A DNA stretch of 17,660 bases from Salegentibacter sp. (GTDB taxonomy: Bacteria; Bacteroidota; Bacteroidia; Flavobacteriales; Flavobacteriaceae), in contig JAGXIG010000006.1 of NCBI GenBank assembly GCA_024635815.1, forward strand, positions 1-17,660, in the 5' to 3' direction. Below are positions 13,766 to 17,660 of this stretch, one piece after another. The position numbers were made by a program, and so were the translations under genes. The notes beneath the pieces were generated by a model. It did no database searches, had not been told where the DNA came from, and worked only from the letters and a program-made list of their open reading frames with translations. Each line of letters starts with the position of its first letter. Position 1 is the first letter of the stretch.

Positions 13766-13898
13766 AAAGACTGTTTAAAGTTTTTGAGGTTGTTACATTG
13801 AGGGCAGACGACGTCCTATAGCTTGTAGTTCCACAATGAAAAAAGTAGGTTCAATCAGCTAACCCGAACGGCTAAAATGAGATTTTTAAACAGTCTTT
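13766..13898. repeat. Inverted-repeat element and probable terminator between kbp and nadD
   Basis: AAAGACTGTTTAAA at 13766-13779 is an exact inverted copy of TTTAAACAGTCTTT at 13885-13898. The right arm continues as TCTTTTTT, which fits termination of kbp. The 105 bases between the arms contain a further imperfect palindrome (CATTGAGG at 13796-13803 with CCACAATG at 13830-13837, seven of eight) and AGC/GCT around CCCGAACG near 13857-13873. It starts five bases after the kbp stop and ends 18 bases before the nadD stop. No reading frame of note lies inside. It may be a degenerate interspersed repeat; other copies are not in this window. Confidence 0.6.
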
Positions 13899-13916
13899 TC
13901 TTTTTTAAAATTTAGA

Positions 13917-14501
13917 CTATTTATAAAAATTCATCAGTTTAATATAATCCCAAACCGCATCCGGCAACATGGGTTTTATAAACTTTCCTTCTTTTACCGC
14001 TTTTCGAATAAATGTTGAAGAAATTTCTACCACCGGCGCGTCAACCCGGTTTATTTTGGGATGATCCTTAAATTCATTTTCTATCTTTCCGCCAGAAATT
14101 CTGGGATATATATAGATTTGATGATTTTCCAAAATCACTTCGTAATTCTTCCACTTGTGAAAGGTTTTCAGGTTGTCTTCACCCATAATTGGGCAAAATT
14201 CGTTGGTAGGGTATTTCTCCTGAAGGTGTACCAGGGTAGTGCTGGTATAATTGGGCTGGGGTAAACTAAATTCTACATTAGAAGGTTGTAAATGTTCATA
14301 CCCATCGCAGGCCTTATAAACCATCTCTAGCCGGTGATGATTTTCTAAAAGTGTATTTTTCTTTTTATGTGGATTATGGGGAGTGACCACTAGCCAAACC
14401 TCGTCTAAATCTGAAAATTCGGCCATATGGTTGGCGATAATAAGATGCCCGATATGAATAGGATTGAAAGTCCCAAAAAACAAACCGACTTTCCTATTCA
14501 T
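13917..14501 (-). CDS. nadD: Nicotinate-nucleotide adenylyltransferase
   Basis: NadD joins nicotinate mononucleotide and ATP to form deamido-NAD, a late step of NAD synthesis in the cytoplasm. The 194-residue length is typical. The nucleotidyltransferase signature Gly-Thr-Phe-Asn-Pro-Ile-His-Ile-Gly-His (10-19) includes the HxGH motif. Val-Thr-Pro-His-Asn-Pro-His-Lys-Lys lies at 39-47, Met-Gly-Glu-Asp-Asn at 106-110, and Ile-Ser-Ser-Thr-Phe-Ile-Arg (160-166) is the second ATP-binding motif. The start codon overlaps the end of gmk by eight bases, so translation is probably coupled. It is the last gene of the yicC-gmk-nadD cluster and faces kbp across an inverted-repeat element. Identification is secure. 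Confidence 0.97.
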   Translation of the reverse strand: MNRKVGLFFGTFNPIHIGHLIIANHMAEFSDLDEVWLVVTPHNPHKKKNTLLENHHRLEMVYKACDGYEHLQPSNVEFSLPQPNYTSTTLVHLQEKYPTNEFCPIMGEDNLKTFHKWKNYEVILENHQIYIYPRISGGKIENEFKDHPKINRVDAPVVEISSTFIRKAVKEGKFIKPMLPDAVWDYIKLMNFYK

Positions 14502-15087
14502 TCTCTGCTGGATTTTTTACGCCTACATAAGTAGCTACAAGATTATAAGCTTCCTGAAGCGCGGTGTCCAAGTGGTGATTTTCAATAATATAATCGAATT
14601 GCGGTGCCGTTGCCAGCTCAATAGAGGCTTTTGCTACACGCATATTTATTTTATCATCACTTTCGGTTTTACGTTTCTTCAACCGAATCTTTAACTCTTC
14701 AATACTTGGGGGTTTCACAAAAACCGCAAGGGTTTTTTCCGGATAGATGTTTTTAATGTCCAATCCGCCTACGACATCAATATCAAAAATCACGTTTTTT
14801 CCGTGAGACCAGATTCGTTCTACCTCGCTTTTTAAAGTTCCGTAGAAATTATCGCGATAAACCTCTTCCCATTCAAGGAATTCGTCGTTTTTTATCTTCT
14901 TTTTAAAGTCTTCTAAAGAAAGAAAATAGTAGTGCTCTCCGTTTTTTTCGTCGCCTCTTGGCTCACGTGAAGTGGCAGATATCGAGAATTCAAGGTCTAA
15001 TTCCTGATGTTTCAATAAATGTTGGACTATCGTGGTTTTTCCCGATCCAGAAGGTGCCGAGAATACGATAAGTTTACCATCGCTCAT
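14494..15087 (-). CDS. gmk: Guanylate kinase
   Basis: Gmk phosphorylates GMP to GDP with ATP, feeding GTP and dGTP synthesis. The 197-residue protein has the P-loop Ala-Pro-Ser-Gly-Ser-Gly-Lys-Thr-Thr (11-19). The GMP-binding part follows with Ser-Ala-Thr-Ser-Arg-Glu-Pro-Arg and Gly-Glu-His-Tyr-Tyr-Phe-Leu. Downstream are Glu-Trp-Glu-Glu-Val-Tyr and Asn-Phe-Tyr-Gly-Thr, and later Phe-Asp-Ile-Asp-Val-Val-Gly-Gly and Arg-Leu-Lys-Lys-Arg of the lid region. The start immediately follows the yicC stop with no spacer, and the end overlaps nadD by eight bases. The yicC-gmk neighbourhood is widespread in bacteria. Expression most likely depends on the yicC promoter. Identification is certain. Confidence 0.98.
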   Translation of the reverse strand: MSDGKLIVFSAPSGSGKTTIVQHLLKHQELDLEFSISATSREPRGDEKNGEHYYFLSLEDFKKKIKNDEFLEWEEVYRDNFYGTLKSEVERIWSHGKNVIFDIDVVGGLDIKNIYPEKTLAVFVKPPSIEELKIRLKKRKTESDDKINMRVAKASIELATAPQFDYIIENHHLDTALQEAYNLVATYVGVKNPAENE

Positions 15088-15945
15088 TTAGAGTACGTTT
15101 AAAAGTTGTTCTTTAATTTTTTCCAGCTCGTCTTTCATTTGCACTACTAGTTGTTGCATAGGTGCATAGTTGGATTTACTGCCAATTGTATTAATCTCCC
15201 GGCCCATTTCCTGGGAAATAAAACCAAGTTTTCTTCCGTTGGAATCCAGGGAATTTATGCTTTCGTTAAAATAAGCAAGGTGGTTTTCCAGCCTCACTTT
15301 TTCTTCTGTGATATCAAATTTTTCGATGTAGTAAACCAATTCCTGTTCAAAACGGTTTTCGTCTACATTCTCTTTAAGATCGGCCACTCCTTTTCTAAGT
15401 CGCTCTTTTACTGCATCAACTCTTTCCGGATCAATTCTTAGCACTTCCTGTAACAAAGCCTCAATATTATTCACCCGAAGTTTCAGGTCTTTTTCCAGAG
15501 CCTCTCCTTCATCTGTTCTAAACTGATTGATCTCTTCCAGAGCTTCAATCACTGCGGCTTCAATTGCCTTAAATTCAGATTCGTCTATTTCATCTCTTTC
15601 GGTAGTAACTGCATCGGGCATTCTTACCGCTATTTTCAGCAATTCGGTTTCGTCACCGTCAACAATACTTTTTAGCTGTTGCATATAATTTTTCACCACA
15701 CCCCTGTTAACAGAGGCTGTAGTTTCCTCGCCGGTCACCTCCACATATACGGAAAAATCCACTTTTCCGCGGGTAAGTGATTTGGAAATTGTATTTCTTA
15801 GTTGAAGTTCTTTTTCGCGGTATTGCGAAGGAATTCGGGCGTTTACATCAAGATTTTTGCTGTTTAGCGACTTGATCTCAACGGTTACTTTTTTTGATGG
15901 GAGTTGCGTTATGCTTTTCCCAAAACCTGTCATTGACTGAATCAT
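15088..15945 (-). CDS. yicC: YicC family endoribonuclease
   Basis: The 285-residue protein opens with Met-Ile-Gln-Ser-Met-Thr-Gly-Phe-Gly, the hallmark YicC N-terminus, which fixes the start. The N-terminal YicC-like domain (about 1-155) includes Glu-Ile-Lys-Ser-Leu-Asn-Ser-Lys-Asn-Leu-Asp. The C-terminal DUF1732 part (about 200-285) carries Gly-Arg-Lys-Leu-Gly-Phe-Ile-Ser-Gln-Glu-Met-Gly-Arg-Glu and Asn-Thr-Ile-Gly-Ser-Lys-Ser. YicC relatives are reported to be RNases acting on RNA, including small RNAs in E. coli; the exact substrates here are unknown. It is the first gene of yicC-gmk-nadD, with a near-ideal promoter about 20 bases upstream. The family call is firm. Confidence 0.95.
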   Translation of the reverse strand: MIQSMTGFGKSITQLPSKKVTVEIKSLNSKNLDVNARIPSQYREKELQLRNTISKSLTRGKVDFSVYVEVTGEETTASVNRGVVKNYMQQLKSIVDGDETELLKIAVRMPDAVTTERDEIDESEFKAIEAAVIEALEEINQFRTDEGEALEKDLKLRVNNIEALLQEVLRIDPERVDAVKERLRKGVADLKENVDENRFEQELVYYIEKFDITEEKVRLENHLAYFNESINSLDSNGRKLGFISQEMGREINTIGSKSNYAPMQQLVVQMKDELEKIKEQLLNVL

Positions 15946-15965
15946 GCGTGATTTTTAAGCTTGCG

Positions 15966-15994
15966 CAAAGATAATCAATTCTGTAGCAGTGCAA
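15966..15994 (-). promoter_or_regulatory. Promoter of the yicC-gmk-nadD operon
   Basis: On the minus strand TTG (15994-15992), an 18-base spacer and TATCTTTG (15973-15966) give the clearest full Bacteroidota promoter of the window. The start would be near 15960 with a leader of about 15 nt before the ATG at 15945. Confidence 0.75.
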
Positions 15995-16007
15995 AGCCGG
16001 CCAAAGC

Positions 16008-16994
16008 CTATTTTAAGGATTCTGAAATCCTTGATTTCTTTTGGATTATGAATTCCATTGCGCGCTCTTCGTGATAGTAGGGCTTTTTGTGCTGAAAAAA
16101 TCCAACGTGCCCACCGTGTTTTGGAATTTCAAGATGAAGAAATTCTGAATTTTTTGCCACTTCTATGGGGTAGGAATTTGGCGAAAGAAACGTATCGTTT
16201 TGTGCGTTTAGCAGAAGTGTGGGAATTTTAATATCAGGTAGAAATCCTATGCAACTACATTTTTTATAATAATCTGAAGCATCTTTAAATCCATGAGCCC
16301 TACTGGTGTAAAGTTCATCTATGGCGAGCAGCGAATTGCATTGCGTGATCTCCTCTTTACTAATTTCTGACGGAAAATGGGTTTGCCTGAGTTGTAATTC
16401 CTTTTTCAGGTTTCTGATAAAGCGTTTGGAATAAATAAAATTATGCATTTTGTTAAGTTCTTCCAGGGAAGCGCTGAGATCACAAGGGGTAGAAACCGCC
16501 ACCGCCGATTTAATTTCCGAAGGAATATTGTTTTGTTCACCCAAATATTTAAGCATTAAGTTGCCTCCCAGGCTAAAACCGACCAAATCAATTTCTTTAT
16601 ACCGGTTTTCCTGCTGAAGATGATTCATCACAGCTTCCAAATCTTCGGTAGCACCCGCGTGGTAACTGCGGTAAAGTCGATTCATTTCTCCGCTACAACT
16701 CCTAAAATTCATTGAAGCTACATCCCAGCCGTTTTCCTGAAAATGTTTTGCCATCCCCAACATATAAGGGCGGTTGGCATTTCCTGCAAGTCCGTGTAGT
16801 AAAATAACGATTTTATCATTTTTGTCAGAATAAAAACCACGCTCTAAATCTAAAAAATCTCCATCTCCTAATTCTATGCGATCTGTAGTGTGAAAACTAA
16901 AGTCTACTTTTCGCAAAGTGGCGGCATAGATGCTGGATACGTGAGGGTTTTTAAAAATCCCGGGAGCTTTATATTCGGTTTTGATTACAGGCAT
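16008..16994 (-). CDS. YheT-like alpha/beta hydrolase
   Basis: The 328-residue protein is an alpha/beta hydrolase of the YheT (AB hydrolase superfamily, EMB8/YheT) type. It has Leu-Leu-His-Gly-Leu-Ala-Gly (65-71) for the oxyanion hole. The nucleophile elbow is Gly-Phe-Ser-Leu-Gly-Gly with Ser141, the acid probably Asp267 in Asn-Ala-Gln-Asn-Asp, and the base probably His296 in His-Gly-Gly-His-Val-Gly-Phe. Asn-Phe-Arg-Ser-Cys-Ser-Gly-Glu (96-103) is characteristic of the subgroup. No signal peptide is present, so it acts in the cytoplasm on an ester or similar bond; the substrate is unknown. A -7 box sits five bases upstream of the ATG, suggesting a leaderless mRNA. It is divergent from the thioesterase gene and its stop lies only 14 bases before the yicC promoter. 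Confidence 0.92.
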   Translation of the reverse strand: MPVIKTEYKAPGIFKNPHVSSIYAATLRKVDFSFHTTDRIELGDGDFLDLERGFYSDKNDKIVILLHGLAGNANRPYMLGMAKHFQENGWDVASMNFRSCSGEMNRLYRSYHAGATEDLEAVMNHLQQENRYKEIDLVGFSLGGNLMLKYLGEQNNIPSEIKSAVAVSTPCDLSASLEELNKMHNFIYSKRFIRNLKKELQLRQTHFPSEISKEEITQCNSLLAIDELYTSRAHGFKDASDYYKKCSCIGFLPDIKIPTLLLNAQNDTFLSPNSYPIEVAKNSEFLHLEIPKHGGHVGFFQHKKPYYHEERAMEFIIQKKSRISESLK

Positions 16995-16999
16995 AGCCG

Positions 17000-17007
17000 C
17001 AAAGGTA
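17000..17007 (-). promoter_or_regulatory. -7 element of the YheT-like gene, leaderless configuration
   Basis: The minus strand reads TACCTTTG, an exact TAnnTTTG match, followed by CGGCT and the ATG at 16994. A T-rich stretch is the only -33 candidate. Confidence 0.55.
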
Positions 17008-17072
17008 AGGAGGAAAGTTCAGAGAAAAATTTAAACCTCACTTATGATTCAGGAAAGCGAAATTTTAAAATA

Positions 17073-17096
17073 ATTATGCGTGCATAATATTTATGC
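17073..17096. promoter_or_regulatory. Operator-like array of three alternating TTATGC half-sites
   Basis: TTATGC (17074-17079), GCATAA (17082-17087) and TTATGC (17091-17096) alternate in orientation with spacers of two and three bases. They form two overlapping palindromes: ATTATGC-GT-GCATAAT and GCATAA-TAT-TTATGC. The site lies between the divergent YheT-like and thioesterase genes, 26 bases before the thioesterase ATG, where a repressor or activator dimer could control one or both. No regulator gene is in the window. Confidence 0.45.
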
Positions 17097-17121
17097 TTAA
17101 TTTTATTAAAAAATAGAGAGA

Positions 17122-17616
17122 ATGTATACCAAAGAATTTGAAATACGCTGGAGCGATATAGATGCAAACAGGCATTTGGCCAATACTGCTTATGTGAATT
17201 TTATGAGCCATACCCGAATGGCATTTTTAATGGAAAATGGTTTTGGTCAGAAGGAATTGGCAAAGAATAATATTGGGCCGGTGGTCTTTTATGAGCATAT
17301 TTATTATTTTAAAGAAGTTTTTGCCGGAAAGCCAATTAAAGTGACTTTACAATTAAAAGGACTTGCTGAAGACGGCATGTACTTTGAATTTCTTCATAAT
17401 TTTTATGATGAAAAAGGGCGAAATTTTGCCAGCTGCGAAATGATGGGCGCCTGGATAGATCTAAAGAAAAGAAAACTTACCAAATTACCTAAAGCCCTGC
17501 GTGATAATTTAGACAGCTTAGGCCACACCAACGATTTTAAAATTTTAACCAAAGAAGATACCAGGAGATTCGGAAAACCCCCAAAACATTTAGATCCGGA
17601 AAAGTTAGGATTTTAG
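17122..17616 (+). CDS. Acyl-CoA thioesterase, hotdog fold (4HBT/YbgC-FadM type)
   Basis: The 164-residue protein is a single hotdog-fold thioesterase. The N-terminal signature Arg-Trp-Ser-Asp-Ile-Asp-Ala-Asn-Arg-His-Leu-Ala-Asn (9-21) corresponds to the family motif with Asp and His before the long helix. The helix carries Tyr-Val-Asn-Phe-Met-Ser-His-Thr-Arg. Alternating strands follow, including Phe-Tyr-Glu-His-Ile-Tyr-Tyr-Phe-Lys-Glu-Val. The C-terminal 35 residues are a polar extension ending Asp-Pro-Glu-Lys-Leu-Gly-Phe. It should hydrolyse a CoA thioester in the cytoplasm; chain length or aromatic substrate cannot be told. The upstream GAGAGA stretch lies close to the ATG, and the TTATGC array is 26 bases further up. 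It is complete, with 44 bases left to the window edge. The family call is firm, the substrate unknown. Confidence 0.9.
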   Translation: MYTKEFEIRWSDIDANRHLANTAYVNFMSHTRMAFLMENGFGQKELAKNNIGPVVFYEHIYYFKEVFAGKPIKVTLQLKGLAEDGMYFEFLHNFYDEKGRNFASCEMMGAWIDLKKRKLTKLPKALRDNLDSLGHTNDFKILTKEDTRRFGKPPKHLDPEKLGF

Positions 17617-17660
17617 GCACTCCTTCTAAGGAATTGCTTAAATTCCCGCATCGAAAAACA

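Noticed and set aside
17622..17654. Small inverted repeat GGAATT...AATTCC after the thioesterase gene
   Set aside because: Six AT-rich pairs without a U-run, at the window edge; likely chance.
17613..17660. Minus-strand frame open from the window edge to a TAA overlapping the thioesterase stop, ending Leu-Arg-Arg-Ser-Ala
   Set aside because: It could be the tail of a convergent gene, but 15 codons at the edge are too few to judge and no terminator hairpin is present.

Overview
The window reads as chromosomal DNA of a marine-type member of the Bacteroidota, most likely Flavobacteriaceae. The evidence is a complete Bat-type aerotolerance operon, AT-rich DNA, TAnnTTTG-type -7 promoter elements with TTG-like -33 boxes instead of E. 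coli promoters, a lipoprotein whose Cys is followed by Ser/Asp/Glu, and core proteins (PheS, GpsA, YicC, Gmk, NadD) of flavobacterial character. Nothing looks like a prophage, insertion sequence, CRISPR array, tRNA or rRNA. Species-level placement cannot be made by eye.

Layout. Positions 1-5040 hold the end of batA and all of batB, batC, batD and batE on the + strand. These are membrane VWA proteins, periplasmic TPR proteins and the large BatD, which are thought to form one envelope complex. A small secreted protein gene (5118-5408) follows, then a SulP anion transporter (5590-7149) with a structured leader. The convergent junction sulP/cvpA carries a nested palindromic repeat. cvpA (minus) and a 118-residue unknown protein (plus) are transcribed divergently, and each start codon lies 4 nt after a -7 box. 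Next come pheS, a 55-residue membrane peptide gene overlapping a 131-residue unknown gene, and a perfect 38-bp palindromic terminator.

Positions 10060-12874 (minus) hold a large LVIVD-type lipoprotein gene and gpsA. The 382-bp space up to 13257 is not empty: it carries the gpsA promoter, a probable small RNA gene with its own promoter and a strong terminator, and the promoter of a Kbp/YgaU-like BON-LysM gene. A second structured element fills the kbp/nadD convergent junction. A compact minus-strand cluster yicC-gmk-nadD (nucleotide and RNA housekeeping) follows, then a YheT-like hydrolase gene (minus) and a divergent acyl-CoA thioesterase gene (plus). Between those two lie three alternating TTATGC half-sites.

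The most interesting material is non-coding: the probable small RNA near 13031-13145, the apparently leaderless promoters, the structured elements at all three convergent gene junctions, and the TTATGC operator-like array.
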